Shown here: one piece after another, positions 1 to 9,097 of the stretch
Position numbering within the stretch: position 1 is the first letter of the stretch
Layout: each line of letters opens with the position of its first letter
Assembly (NCBI RefSeq): GCF_006539865.1
Contig: NZ_BJNV01000050.1
Span: 1-38,237 of the forward strand
DNA from: Zoogloea ramigera
GTDB lineage: Bacteria; Pseudomonadota; Gammaproteobacteria; Burkholderiales; Rhodocyclaceae
Direction: 5' to 3'
Length of the DNA: 38,237 nt
Notes under the pieces: model-generated
What the model saw: only the letters and a program-made list of their open reading frames with translations
Database searches by the model: none
Told to the model about the DNA's origin: nothing
Made by a program: the position numbers and the translations under genes

Positions 1-398
1 CCCGCCTCGGGCTCGCCAGCCGTATCCGCAGCACGCTGCCCTCCGAGGTCTCGCTGCCGGCCGCCGGCCAGGGCGCGCTGGGCATCGAGGCGCTGTCCGA
101 CCGGCCCGAGGTCGCCGCCTGGATCGCCCCGCTCGCCGACCCGGCCTCCGCCGCCTGCGTGCGCGCCGAGCGCGCCACCTCCCGCGCGCTGGCCGGCAGT
201 TGCGAAGTGCCGCTGGGCGCCTATGCCGAGGTGCAGGGCGGCGAGCTGTGGCTGCGTGGCTTCGTGGCGCTGCCCGACGGCTCCCGCATCGCCCGCGCCG
301 AGCGCCGCGGCCCCATCGACCAGCCGGAGGCCCTCGGCCTCGCGCTGGCCGAGATGCTGCGCGCCGACGGCGCCGACGAGATCCTCGCCAGCCTGTAG
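1..398 (+). CDS. hemC: Hydroxymethylbilane synthase (porphobilinogen deaminase), C-terminal part
   Basis: The gene is cut by the left edge; only the last ~131 codons are present, reading in the frame whose first whole codon starts at base 3. The enzyme joins four porphobilinogen molecules into hydroxymethylbilane in tetrapyrrole synthesis, in the cytoplasm. The visible part contains [12 protein letters not shown] and then [20 protein letters not shown]. In this family the Cys of the G-x-C-x-VP motif carries the dipyrromethane cofactor, and it is present here. The stop TAG (396-398) lies 3 bp before the hemD start, so the two genes are almost certainly co-transcribed. The start and upstream control lie outside the window. 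Confidence 0.95.
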   Translation, partial: RLGLASRIRSTLPSEVSLPAAGQGALGIEALSDRPEVAAWIAPLADPASAACVRAERATSRALAGSCEVPLGAYAEVQGGELWLRGFVALPDGSRIARAERRGPIDQPEALGLALAEMLRADGADEILASL

Positions 399-401
399 GT
401 C

Positions 402-1193
402 ATGGGCGGCCAGCCCCTCGCCGGGCGAACCATCGTCGTCACCCGCCCGGCCGGGCAGGCCGACAGCCTGTGCGCGGCCGTCACGGCCCTGGGCGCCGAG
501 GCCCTGTGCTTTCCGCTCCTCACCATCGCCCCGGTGGCCGACCCGGCCCCGCTGCAGGCGATGGCCCGGCGGCTGGCCGATTTTTCGCTGGCCTTCTTCG
601 TCAGCCCCAACGCCGTCCGCTTGGCGCTGGATGCGATGCTGCCGGTCGCCCCGTGGCCCGCTGGCGTGCAGGTGGCGACCGTCGGCAAGGGCAGCGAGGC
701 GGCGCTGGCCGAGCGGGGATTCACCCGCGTCATCGCCCCTTCGATCGGCTTCGACAGCGAAGCGGTGCTGGCCCTGCCGGCCTTCCAGGCCGACGCGGTG
801 GCCGGCCGGCGGGTGCTCGTGCTGCGCGGTGACGGCGGCCGTGATCTGCTCGGCGACACCCTCGCCGCCCGCGGCGCCCGGGTCGAATACCTCTGCTGTT
901 ACCACCGTGGCGGCCCCGCCGACGACCCGGCGATTCTCGTCGACCGTGCCCGCACTGGCCGCCTCGACGCCCTCACGTTGACCAGCAGCGAAGGCGTGGC
1001 CCACCTGCTCGCCCTGCCCGGGGCCGAGGTGCTCAAGGCGGTGCCGGTCTTCGCGCCCCACCCGCGCATCGCGGCGGCGGCCGGGGAGGGCGGTTTTGCC
1101 CAGGTGGTGCTCACCGGCCCCGGCGATACGGGCCTCATCGAGGGCCTCGCCGCCCACTTCGCCGCTGGCAAGCCCAGCGCCTATCCGGGTTAA
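402..1193 (+). CDS. hemD: Uroporphyrinogen-III synthase
   Basis: A 263-residue protein, a normal length for HemD, which closes and inverts ring D of hydroxymethylbilane to give uroporphyrinogen III. HemD sequences diverge strongly, so the call rests on the N-terminal TIVVTRPAGQADSL pattern, the alternating two-lobe layout (RVLVLRGDGGRDLL in the second half, then LTSSEGVAHLL) and the position directly after hemC. The ATG at 402 follows the hemC stop by 3 bp, and hemX starts 10 bp after the hemD stop. Nothing looks broken. Membership in the hemCDXY operon makes an alternative function unlikely. Confidence 0.93.
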   Translation: MGGQPLAGRTIVVTRPAGQADSLCAAVTALGAEALCFPLLTIAPVADPAPLQAMARRLADFSLAFFVSPNAVRLALDAMLPVAPWPAGVQVATVGKGSEAALAERGFTRVIAPSIGFDSEAVLALPAFQADAVAGRRVLVLRGDGGRDLLGDTLAARGARVEYLCCYHRGGPADDPAILVDRARTGRLDALTLTSSEGVAHLLALPGAEVLKAVPVFAPHPRIAAAAGEGGFAQVVLTGPGDTGLIEGLAAHFAAGKPSAYPG

Positions 1194-1203
1194 ACTCCTG
1201 CTC

Positions 1204-2301
1204 ATGAGCGATATCCCCAGCCTCCCGCCCGTCGAGTCCGCCAGCCCGGTGCAGCCGCGCCCGTCTGCCTGGCGTCGTCCGTCCGTCATCATCGCCGCCG
1301 TGGCGCTGGCCCTGCTGGGCTGGCAGTGGGTCGAGACCCGCAGCCGCCTGGCCGACCTCCAGGAAGACCTGGCCCGCCGCCTCACCGACGGTGACACCGC
1401 CGCCAAAGAGGCCCGCGCCCTCGCCCGGCAGGCCCAGGAAAACCTCCAGGACCTCCAGGGCAAGGTCGGCGCCCTCGACGCCAAGCTGTCCGAATCCCAG
1501 GGCCAGCAGGTCGCCCTCGAGGCCATGTACCAGGAGTTCTCCCGCAGCCGGGACGACCGGGTGCTGGCCGAGGTCGAACAGGCCGTCGCCATCGCCGCCC
1601 AGCAGCTCCAGCTCGCCGGCAACGTGCACGCCGCGCTGTTCGCGCTGCAGGCCGCCGACGCCCGCCTCGGCTCGGTCGACCGGCCCCAGTGGCTGCCCCT
1701 GCGCAAGGCCATCGCCGCCGACCTCGACACCCTCAAGGCGCTGCCCCAGGTTGATTCTTCCGGCATCGCCCTCAAGCTCGAAACCCTCATCGGCCGGCTC
1801 GACCGCCTGCCGCTGGCCTTCGAGGCCAAGCCCCGCGCCGCCAGCGTCAAGCCCGACGAGGCCGCGCCATCGTGGCTCAAGAGCCTGTGGGCGGATTTCT
1901 GGGCCGAGTTCAGCCAGCTCCTGCGCATCGAGCGCATGGACCGCCCCGACCCGGCGCTGCTGGCGCCGAGCAACGCGGTGTTCCTGCGCGAAAACCTCAA
2001 GCTGCGCCTCATGAACGCCCGCCTGGCGCTGCTGTCCCGCGACGGCAACACCTTCCGCGAGGACGTGCGGATCAGCCGCGAATGGCTGGAGCGCTATTTC
2101 GACCTCAGCAACGCCGCCGCCGCGGCCGCCAAGGCCGACCTCGCCGAGCTGCAGGCGGTGCCGGTGGGCGTCGAGCTGCCGACGCTGCAGTCCAGCCAGG
2201 TCGCCCTGCACGCCCTGCAGGCCAAGCCCGAACAGCGCGCCGACGTGGCCCCGGCCGCTCCGGCTCCCGCCGCCAACCCCGCTCCGGCGAAGAAGAACTG
2301 A
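1204..2301 (+). CDS. hemX: HemX family membrane protein of the haem operon
   Basis: The chosen start is ATG 1204, giving 365 residues (MSDIPSLPPVE...). An open frame reaches back to 1096 inside hemD, but its extra residues are just the hemD shadow. Seen: a short Pro-rich cytoplasmic tail, one membrane helix at about residues 23-40 (VIIAAVALALLGWQW), a Gln/Glu/Ala-rich coiled coil at about 45-105, a mostly helical body, and an Ala/Pro/Lys tail. The proteobacterial HemX family is often labelled uroporphyrin-III C-methyltransferase, but no SAM-binding motif is visible here, so it is better read as a membrane-anchored accessory protein of haem synthesis with unproven role. It lies between hemD (10-bp gap) and hemY (8-bp gap). 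Confidence 0.88.
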   Translation: MSDIPSLPPVESASPVQPRPSAWRRPSVIIAAVALALLGWQWVETRSRLADLQEDLARRLTDGDTAAKEARALARQAQENLQDLQGKVGALDAKLSESQGQQVALEAMYQEFSRSRDDRVLAEVEQAVAIAAQQLQLAGNVHAALFALQAADARLGSVDRPQWLPLRKAIAADLDTLKALPQVDSSGIALKLETLIGRLDRLPLAFEAKPRAASVKPDEAAPSWLKSLWADFWAEFSQLLRIERMDRPDPALLAPSNAVFLRENLKLRLMNARLALLSRDGNTFREDVRISREWLERYFDLSNAAAAAAKADLAELQAVPVGVELPTLQSSQVALHALQAKPEQRADVAPAAPAPAANPAPAKKN

Positions 2302-2309
2302 GGTCGCTC

Positions 2310-3485
2310 ATGCGTGGTTTGCTGTGGTTGATCGGGCTCTTCGCACTGGCCGCCGGTCTGGCGGTGGCCGGCCGCTACAACGAGGGCTACGCCCTGCTGG
2401 TGTGGCCGCCCTACCGCATCCAGATTTCCCTCAACCTCCTCATCCTGCTGCTGGTGGGCGCCTTTGCGGCGGCCTATTCGCTGTCGCGGCTGGTCGCCCG
2501 CACGATGGCGCTGCCGCGGGCGGTGCAACAGTTTCGCGCCCGCAAGAGCCGCGAGCGGGCCTCGCAGGCCATCTACGACGCGGTGCGCCTGCGCATCGAA
2601 GGGCGTTTCGGTCAGGCTCTCAAGCAGGCCACTGCGGCCTATGAGGCCAACGAATCACCCGGCCTCGCTGCCCTGCTGGCGGCCCAGGCCGCAGAATCCC
2701 TGCGTGATGACGAGCGCTATCGTTACTGGCTCGGCAAGGCTGCCGAGCATGACGGCGAGACCCGCGTGGCGCGCCTGATGACCGAGGCCAAGCTGGCCGT
2801 CGAGGGCCGCCGTTTCGACGAGGCCAGCGAGCGCATTGCCGAGCTCCAGGCCGGCGGGCAGCGTCACATCGCGGCCCTGCGTCTCGCCCTGCGCACCGCC
2901 CAGGCCACCGCCAACTGGGGCGAGGCGGTGCGGCTGGTGCGCCAGCTGGTGAAGGTCAAGGCCTTGTCGGCCGAGCTCGCCGAGCCGGTCAAGCGCCGTG
3001 CCCACCAGGAGGGCCTGCGCCAGCGTGCCGGCGATGCCCAGGCCCTGACTGCCTACTGGCAGGCCCTGCCCCGGGATGAGCAGCGGGACGCCCGGCTGGT
3101 CGCCGACCTGGCCAGCGCCCTGATCGCCGCCGGCGACACCGGCGCGGCCCAGCAGGCCATCGAGACGCAACTCGCCCACGCCTGGGATTCGCGGCTGGCC
3201 GGGCTGTACGGCCGCTGCGAGGGCGGCGACGTGCGGGCCCGCCTGGCCTGCGCCGAAGACTGGCTGAAGCGCCAGCCCCGCGACCCGCAGCTCCTGCTGA
3301 GCCTCGGCCGGCTGTGCGTGCAGTCTCAGCTGTGGGGCAAGGCCGAGAGCTACCTCGAGGCATCGCTGGCCATCGCGCCGAGCTGGGAAGCCCACGTGGA
3401 GCTGGCCCATCTGGCCGAGCGCATGGATCGCACCGACGCCGCCAACCGGCATTACCGGGCCGCGGCCGAGCAGGCTCGCGGCTGA
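2310..3485 (+). CDS. hemY: HemY family membrane protein with TPR-like repeats
   Basis: ATG 2310 follows a GAGG ribosome site and gives 391 residues, typical of proteobacterial HemY. Two membrane helices lie at about residues 4-21 and 39-61. The remainder is a cytoplasmic helical region resembling tetratricopeptide repeats, with Ala/Leu-rich helix pairs (for example RFGQALKQATAAYEA and the C-terminal WGKAESYLEASLAIAPSWE). This protein is unrelated to the Bacillus protoporphyrinogen oxidase also named HemY. In proteobacteria it is thought to help organise late haem synthesis, but its biochemical role is not settled. It is the last gene of the hemCDXY run; a 199-bp gap with a separate promoter precedes ahpC. 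Confidence 0.9.
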   Translation: MRGLLWLIGLFALAAGLAVAGRYNEGYALLVWPPYRIQISLNLLILLLVGAFAAAYSLSRLVARTMALPRAVQQFRARKSRERASQAIYDAVRLRIEGRFGQALKQATAAYEANESPGLAALLAAQAAESLRDDERYRYWLGKAAEHDGETRVARLMTEAKLAVEGRRFDEASERIAELQAGGQRHIAALRLALRTAQATANWGEAVRLVRQLVKVKALSAELAEPVKRRAHQEGLRQRAGDAQALTAYWQALPRDEQRDARLVADLASALIAAGDTGAAQQAIETQLAHAWDSRLAGLYGRCEGGDVRARLACAEDWLKRQPRDPQLLLSLGRLCVQSQLWGKAESYLEASLAIAPSWEAHVELAHLAERMDRTDAANRHYRAAAEQARG

Positions 3486-3583
3486 GCCGGCCGGGGCGCC
3501 GGTCTTCCATCCTTCACGCGGGCGGAATAAAATATATGATTCGATCGGGCGCCCATCCTGCCCCGGTCGAGGCAGGGTAGGTG

Positions 3584-3620
3584 ATAGTTTTTAGCAATCC
3601 GGACCATTCTATTAATCAAT
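3584..3620 (+). promoter_or_regulatory. Probable OxyR binding site upstream of ahpC
   Basis: The classic OxyR pattern is two copies of ATAGnTnnnAnCTAT separated by 7 bp, 37 bp in all. The first copy here (3584-3598) is ATAGTTTTTAGCAAT, which departs from the fixed positions at one base. After exactly 7 bp (3599-3605) the second copy (3606-3620) is weaker but keeps the AT start, the central A and the CAAT end. The site abuts the -35 box of the ahpC promoter, where OxyR acts as an activator. The match and spacing are seen in the sequence; binding is inferred. Confidence 0.65.
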
Positions 3621-3649
3621 TTGAACGATACGATGGCCCGGCCTATGAT
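3621..3649 (+). promoter_or_regulatory. Sigma70-type promoter of ahpC
   Basis: TTGAAC at 3621-3626 (4 of 6 consensus) and TATGAT at 3644-3649 (5 of 6) are separated by exactly 17 bp. Transcription would start near 3656, leaving a leader of about 29 nt that contains a GAAGGA ribosome site at 3673-3678, 6 bp before the ahpC ATG. The region is strikingly AT-rich for this genome. Confidence 0.7.
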
Positions 3650-3684
3650 GTCAGCTCCACAACCCAACCAGTGAAGGAAACGCT

Positions 3685-4248
<564 letters not shown>

Positions 4249-4283
4249 TCTGCCCGCCTGAATAGCACGCCCTGGCGCGTGCG

Positions 4284-4326
4284 ACGAACGCCCGGTGCTC
4301 CCCTGGAGCCCGGGCGTTCGTGTTTT
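4284..4326 (+). terminator. Rho-independent terminator of ahpC
   Basis: A perfect 12-bp stem, ACGAACGCCCGG paired with CCGGGCGTTCGT, encloses an inner GCTCC/GGAGC helix and is followed by GTTTT. It begins 35 bp after the ahpC stop, so ahpC is probably transcribed alone. Confidence 0.85.
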
Positions 4327-4359
4327 GGGCACCGGTAGGCTCGATCTGTCCTGAAGCGC

Positions 4360-4388
4360 TGTATGATGAAAAGTAATTTGATCATACA
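4360..4388 (+). promoter_or_regulatory. Inverted repeat before the TonB receptor gene, candidate operator
   Basis: TGTATGAT (4360-4367) and ATCATACA (4381-4388) are perfect inverted copies separated by 13 bp, placing the half-site centres 21 bp (two helical turns) apart. The element ends 12 bp before the receptor ATG. The left arm contains TATGAT, which could itself be a -10 box. It does not resemble the usual Fur box. A dimeric regulator binding here is inferred only from the symmetry and position. Confidence 0.45.
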
Positions 4389-4400
4389 AGTCTTGCCGAC

Positions 4401-6560
4401 ATGTCTGTCTCTGCCCTGGGGTCAAGCGCGCTCCGTATCGGCGGCTCGCTGCTGTGCGGCGCGGGGCTCGGTGCCCGGGTTTTTGTGGTTCTCGCGCTCG
4501 CTGGTTGCCTGACGCCCGGCTGGGCGCTGGCGGGAGGCATCCCGACCCTCGAAACCGTCGTGGTCGGTGGCGGCTCCGAGGAGGGCCTGATCGGCCTGGC
4601 TGGGGCGGCGACGGAAGGCACGGTCAGTGCCCGCCAGCTCGAGCACCGCCCGCTGCTGCGGCCCGCCGAGGTGCTGGAGCTGATCCCCGGCCTGATCGTG
4701 TCCCAGCACAGCGGTGACGGCAAGGCCAACCAGTACTACCTGCGCGGCTTCAACCTGGACCACGGCACCGACTTTTCCACCCGGGTGCTGGGGATGCCGG
4801 TCAATCTGCCGACCCACGCCCACGGGCAGGGCTATTCGGACCTGCAGTTTCTGATCCCGGAGCTGGTCGAGCGGATGCAGTACCGAAAGGGCCCCTACGC
4901 CGCCGACGTGGGGGATTTCGCCGCCGCCGGCTCGGCCACCATCGATTACTTCCGCAAGCTGGAAGCACCCTTCGCCCAGGTGACGCTGGGCGAGCGAGGC
5001 TACCGGCGCGGGCTGCTGGCAGGTTCGCCCGACCTCGACGGCAGAAACCTGCTGTACGCGCTGGAGTGGACCGCCAACGACGGCCCCTGGGCGCTCCCCG
5101 AAAACCTTGCCCGGCTCAACGGGCTGCTGCGCCTCAGCCAGGGCTCGCGGGACAATGGCTGGTCGGTGGCGGCGATGGCCTACCGCGCGCGCTGGAATGC
5201 CACCGACCAGGTGCCCCAGCGGGCCATCGATGCCGGCCAGATCGGCCGCTTCGGCAACCTCAACGCCACCGACGGCGGGCACACGCGCCGCAGCAGCCTG
5301 TCGGGCGAATGGTCCGGGCGTGATGCCCGGGGCTGGACCCGCCTCAATGCCTACGCGATCGACTACAGCCTGGATCTGTGGTCGGATTTCAGCTTCTGCC
5401 TCAATGACATGGCCCTGACGGGCAGCTGCCAGCGGGGCGACCAGTTCCACCAGGCCGACCGGCGCAAGGTGTATGGCCTCGATGTGGCCCACAGCGGGTT
5501 TGGCGCGTTGGCGGGGCGGCCTGCAGACTTCACGCTCGGTGTGCAGGTGCGCCACGACAGTATCGACAGGGTCGCGCTGGGCCTGTCGTCGGCGCGCCAG
5601 GATTACCTGGCGATCCGTAACGACAAGGTCGCGCAGTCGAGCATCGGCTTGTTCGGCGAGGCGCAGGTCCAGTGGCACGACAAGCTTCGCAGCATCGTCG
5701 GTCTGCGCAGTGATCACTACCACTTCGACGTGGACAGCAGCTTGGCGCAGAACTCGGGCAAGGCGCAGGACCACATCACGAGCCCCAAGCTGGCGCTGAT
5801 CCTCGGGCCGTGGGCGAAGACCGAGTATTACGCCAACCTGGGCTTCGGCTTTCACAGCAATGACGCCCGTGGTACGACCACCCGGCTCAATCCCGACCCC
5901 CGCGACCCGGGCTACCTCAGCCCGGTGCGCCCGGTCACGCCACTGGTGCGGGCAAGGGGCTACGAACTCGGCGTGCGCAGCGCGATCGTGCCCGGCCTGC
6001 ACAGCGCGCTGGCCCTGTGGCGGCTGGATCTGGGCTCCGAGCTGGTTTTCGTGGGCGACGCGGGGAGCACCGAGCCGAGCTTTCCGAGCCGCCGCAGCGG
6101 CATCGAATGGGCCAACTACTGGACGCCGACGCCTGCGCTCATCGTCGACGCCGACCTCGCCCTGTCCCGCGCCCGCTACACCGGCGCCGCGCCAGCCCTG
6201 GCCGGTGGCAGGCATGTCCCCGGCGCGCTGGAGAAGAGCTTCTCGGCCGGCGCCACCTATGACAGCCACGCCCGCTGGACGGCCGGGCTGCGCCTGCGCT
6301 ATTTCGGCCCACGGGCGCTGGTCGAGGACAACACGGTCCGCTCGCGGGCGTCCATGCTGGTCAATGCCCGGCTCGGCTACCGGCTGGGCTCCGGGAGCAG
6401 CCTTAGCGTCGAGGTGCTCAACCTGTTCGACCGCCGGGTGAGTGACATCGACTACTACTACGCCTCCCAACTTCGGGGCGAGGCGCGGCCGGTGGAGGGC
6501 ATCCACACCCATCCGGCCGAACTGCGCAGCCTGCGGGTGTCGCTGCGGGTCGGCTACTGA
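4401..6560 (+). CDS. TonB-dependent outer membrane receptor, substrate unknown
   Basis: 719 residues. A signal peptide ends near residue 44 (GWALA), followed by a TonB-box-like ETVVV at 51-55, a plug domain (PAEVLELIPGLIV, YYLRGFNLDHGTDF, VERMQYRKGPYAADVGDFA) and a long beta-barrel ending in the aromatic residue Tyr719 (LRVSLRVGY), as outer membrane barrels usually do. Such receptors import scarce ligands (ferric siderophores, haem, metals, cobalamin) using TonB energy. The GFNLDHGTDF and NLPTHAHGQGY stretches mark a distinct subfamily whose ligand I cannot name. The annotated ATG has no clear ribosome site and leaves an unusually long N-region before the signal helix. The gene converges on a PepSY membrane protein gene, whose family includes siderophore reductases, so iron is the leading guess. 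Confidence 0.9.
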   Translation: MSVSALGSSALRIGGSLLCGAGLGARVFVVLALAGCLTPGWALAGGIPTLETVVVGGGSEEGLIGLAGAATEGTVSARQLEHRPLLRPAEVLELIPGLIVSQHSGDGKANQYYLRGFNLDHGTDFSTRVLGMPVNLPTHAHGQGYSDLQFLIPELVERMQYRKGPYAADVGDFAAAGSATIDYFRKLEAPFAQVTLGERGYRRGLLAGSPDLDGRNLLYALEWTANDGPWALPENLARLNGLLRLSQGSRDNGWSVAAMAYRARWNATDQVPQRAIDAGQIGRFGNLNATDGGHTRRSSLSGEWSGRDARGWTRLNAYAIDYSLDLWSDFSFCLNDMALTGSCQRGDQFHQADRRKVYGLDVAHSGFGALAGRPADFTLGVQVRHDSIDRVALGLSSARQDYLAIRNDKVAQSSIGLFGEAQVQWHDKLRSIVGLRSDHYHFDVDSSLAQNSGKAQDHITSPKLALILGPWAKTEYYANLGFGFHSNDARGTTTRLNPDPRDPGYLSPVRPVTPLVRARGYELGVRSAIVPGLHSALALWRLDLGSELVFVGDAGSTEPSFPSRRSGIEWANYWTPTPALIVDADLALSRARYTGAAPALAGGRHVPGALEKSFSAGATYDSHARWTAGLRLRYFGPRALVEDNTVRSRASMLVNARLGYRLGSGSSLSVEVLNLFDRRVSDIDYYYASQLRGEARPVEGIHTHPAELRSLRVSLRVGY

Positions 6561-6607
6561 GCGCCCCTCGGCCGGGCTTCGCCCAACCCGCCCCCCGTGG
6601 AGAGCAA

Positions 6608-8080
6608 TCAAACCTGGTCTGGCCTGGCGTTTCCTTGAGAGGGGCGCCTGCGCCGCAGCCGCCGCACACCCATCACGCAGCCGCTGGTGGCAAGCGCTGC
6701 GCCGAGCAGGCACAGCACGGTGATGAGGCCCTCGCGCAGGGCCGGCAGCGCGCCGAGGGGCGGGAAGTCCAGCCGGTGCAGGCCGTTGAAGACCCAGCGG
6801 TGGAGGCGGTTGGCGGCGTCCACCCGGCCCAGCACGCGGCCGCTGGCGGGGTCGAGATACCAGGTGGTTTCCTCCGGGTCGGCGAGGCGGATGCGCACGG
6901 CCGGCAGCACCACGGGGTTGCGCCGGCCGTAGTGGTAGAGGTCGGCCTCGTGGATCAGCTCGGCCTGCGCCACCGGCTGGCCTTCGATCGCCGCGATCAT
7001 GCTGGCGAGGGTTTCGGGCGGGATGGGCGGCGCCAGGCGGGCCTGGTCGTCGAGGCGTTGGCTGCCGTCCGGGCTGCGTACCTCGAGGTAATGCCGGCCG
7101 CCGAAGCGGTACCACTCGGCCTCGCGCCCGCCGGGGGCGGCGGCGAGCTGGCGCTTCAGCAAGGTCAGGTTTTCGGGGGGGCTGAAGGCGATGCCTGCCA
7201 GGCGCTGGGCGGCACCCTTCGGCAGTCCGCTGAATTCCAGCAGTCCGAAGGGATGGTTCGACAGCCAGCCGGACAGCAGCCAGGTGAAGGTCAGGCTGCC
7301 GACGCCGAGGCCGAGCAGGTGGTGCCAGCGCTTCCAGCCCCGGTAGGGCGTGATCTGCCCCCGCGGATAGCGGTGCCGCAGGCGCAGGCGCTGGAGGCCG
7401 AGGGCCAGGCCGGCGCCCACCGTGAGCAGGGCCAGGGGCGGCAGCCACAGCACCAGCTGGCGCCACAGGGTGGTGTCGTCGCCGCGCAGGGGTGTGAAGT
7501 AGAGCCAGTGGGGCACGGTGCCGAGCCAGCTCCAGCCGCGCTCGAAGCGGGTGGTACGGGCCACCACCTCGCCGCTGCGGGACGAGACGTAGACCACGCT
7601 GCCGGCGGCGTCGTCGACGGGGATGCGCAACAGCGGCCGGTGGGGCCGGTAGGTGCTGTAGATCGTCCATTGGTCGCGCAGGGTGGGCTCGATCGTGCCC
7701 AGCTTCGCGCCTGGCATGAAAGCCTGGGCGCTGGCCAGGGCCAGTTCTGGCGTCACGATGACCGCCTCGCCGGTGTCGGCCCACGCGCTGCAGGCGGCGT
7801 CCGCGCCGCTGAAATGGTAAACGGGGCGCCCCGCAGCCATCGCCAGCCGTGCGCCGCGGAGCTTGCCCGGGCAGGCCGCGGCGGCCTGGGCCGGGCTCAC
7901 GGCGAGGGCGTCGGGCTGCAACGCGGCTTGCCGGCTCACGCGCTCGTCGGTGTCGAGCTTGGGAAAGGGCACGTAGAGCATCACCAGGCCGGAAACGAAC
8001 CAGGCCAGGATCAGCACCCCGCTGGCGGTGCCGAGCCAGCGGTGGGTGAGGTGGAGGACGCGCAACAAGCGGGCGTTCAT
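6608..8080 (-). CDS. PepSY-associated transmembrane protein, possible inner-membrane reductase
   Basis: 490 residues with the PepSY_TM layout: one membrane helix near the N terminus (about residues 14-38), a large periplasmic section, two helices in the middle (LWLPPLALLTVGAGLALGL and LLGLGVGSLTFTWLLSGW), a second periplasmic section and a C-terminal helix (ITVLCLLGAALATSGCVMG) before an Arg-rich tail. His residues flank the helices (HLTHRWLG at 10-17; WKRWHHLLG before the third). In the FoxB-type members of this family, such His residues bind haem and the protein reduces ferric siderophores; that role is inferred here. It lies 55 bp downstream of hemF on the same strand and its stop is 47 bp from the end of the convergent TonB receptor gene. 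Confidence 0.85.
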   Translation of the reverse strand: MNARLLRVLHLTHRWLGTASGVLILAWFVSGLVMLYVPFPKLDTDERVSRQAALQPDALAVSPAQAAAACPGKLRGARLAMAAGRPVYHFSGADAACSAWADTGEAVIVTPELALASAQAFMPGAKLGTIEPTLRDQWTIYSTYRPHRPLLRIPVDDAAGSVVYVSSRSGEVVARTTRFERGWSWLGTVPHWLYFTPLRGDDTTLWRQLVLWLPPLALLTVGAGLALGLQRLRLRHRYPRGQITPYRGWKRWHHLLGLGVGSLTFTWLLSGWLSNHPFGLLEFSGLPKGAAQRLAGIAFSPPENLTLLKRQLAAAPGGREAEWYRFGGRHYLEVRSPDGSQRLDDQARLAPPIPPETLASMIAAIEGQPVAQAELIHEADLYHYGRRNPVVLPAVRIRLADPEETTWYLDPASGRVLGRVDAANRLHRWVFNGLHRLDFPPLGALPALREGLITVLCLLGAALATSGCVMGVRRLRRRRPSQGNARPDQV

Positions 8081-8135
8081 CGGCGGGCCGGGTGAGGTGC
8101 AGGCTCACCGCGTGGAGAGGCCTGCGCCGGGGGCG

Positions 8136-9044
8136 TCAGGCCCAGTCCCGGTGCACCAGGTAGTCGGTGTAAAGCAGCTCTTCGGGGCTGCCCGGCTCGG
8201 GCTGCCAGTCGTAGCGCCATTTGACGATGGGCGGCATCGACATCAGGATGGATTCGGTGCGGCCGCCCGACTGCAGGCCGAACAGCGTGCCCCGGTCGAA
8301 GACCAGGTTGAACTCGACGTAGCGGCCGCGGCGGTAGGCCTGGAAGTCGCGCTCCCGCTCGCCGTAGGCGGTGCCCTGGCGGCGTTCGATGATGGGCAGG
8401 TAGGCCGGCAGGAAGGCGTCGCCGACGCTGCGGGTCATCGCGAAGGCGGTGTCGAAATCCACCTGGCCGTCGGCGCCGTGGTCGTCGAAGAACAGGCCGC
8501 CGACGCCACGGGGCTCATTGCGGTGCTTGAGGAAGAAATAGCGGTCGCACCAGTCCTTGAGGCGCTGGTACTCGGCCTCGCCCCAGGGCAGCACGGCGGC
8601 CTTGCAGGTGGCGTGGAAGTGGCGGACGTCTTCTTCGAAGGGGTAGTAGGGCGTGAGGTCCATGCCGCCGCCGAACCACCACACGTCGTCCTTGCCCGGC
8701 GCCGAGGCGATGAAGAAGCGCACGTTCATGTGCACCGTGGGGCAGTAGGGGTTGCGCGGGTGGAGGACCAGCGAGACGCCCATCGCCTCGTAGCTGCGGC
8801 CGGCAAGTTCGGGCCGGGCGGCGGTGGCGGAGGGGGGCAGGCCTTCGCCCATCACGTGGGAGAAGTTGCAGCCGCCGCGCTCGAAGAAGTTGCCCTCCTC
8901 GATCAGCCGGGTGAGGCCGCCGCCACCGGCCGGGCGCGTCCAGCTGTCGGTGCGGAAGGGCTTGCCGTCGAAGGCTTCGAGGCGGGCTACGATGCGCGCC
9001 TGGAGGTCGAGGAGGTAGGCTTTGACGGCGGCGCGGTCAGGCAT
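8136..9044 (-). CDS. hemF: Oxygen-dependent coproporphyrinogen III oxidase
   Basis: 302 residues, the standard size. The enzyme decarboxylates two propionates of coproporphyrinogen III to give protoporphyrinogen IX using molecular oxygen. The family signature is intact: [55 protein letters not shown], and [20 protein letters not shown]. The ATG at 9044 follows a GGAG ribosome site. The gene follows the tautomerase gene by 53 bp and precedes the PepSY gene by 55 bp, in the purH-purD line of genes, an order common in betaproteobacteria. Using the oxygen-dependent enzyme implies aerobic haem synthesis; an anaerobic HemN could be encoded elsewhere. Confidence 0.97.
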   Translation of the reverse strand: MPDRAAVKAYLLDLQARIVARLEAFDGKPFRTDSWTRPAGGGGLTRLIEEGNFFERGGCNFSHVMGEGLPPSATAARPELAGRSYEAMGVSLVLHPRNPYCPTVHMNVRFFIASAPGKDDVWWFGGGMDLTPYYPFEEDVRHFHATCKAAVLPWGEAEYQRLKDWCDRYFFLKHRNEPRGVGGLFFDDHGADGQVDFDTAFAMTRSVGDAFLPAYLPIIERRQGTAYGERERDFQAYRRGRYVEFNLVFDRGTLFGLQSGGRTESILMSMPPIVKWRYDWQPEPGSPEELLYTDYLVHRDWA

Positions 9045-9062
9045 GGGGAGGCTCCGGGGATG

Positions 9063-9086
9063 AAAACGCGCCGGCTGCGGGCCGGC
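9063..9086 (-). terminator. Weak hairpin with T-run between the tautomerase gene and hemF
   Basis: Read on the minus strand, GCCGGC-CCGCA-GCCGGC is followed by GCG and TTTT. The 6-bp GC stem and short T-run make a weak terminator or attenuator that could lower hemF and PepSY expression relative to the purine genes. GC-rich hairpins arise easily by chance in this genome. Confidence 0.3.
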
Positions 9087-9097
9087 ACAGGGGTAGG

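Noticed and set aside
1096-1203. Upstream extension of hemX
   Set aside because: The extra 36 residues are the shadow of the hemD C terminus, and ATG 1204 gives the family-type N terminus.
6561-6607. Terminator between the convergent receptor and PepSY genes
   Set aside because: Only a 4-bp GGGC/GCCC hairpin is present, with no T-run on either strand.
4422-8108. Minus-strand open frame of about 1,200 codons across the TonB receptor and PepSY genes
   Set aside because: It runs antisense to a clear receptor and out of register with the PepSY gene; the translation is Arg/Pro/Ala-rich without motifs.
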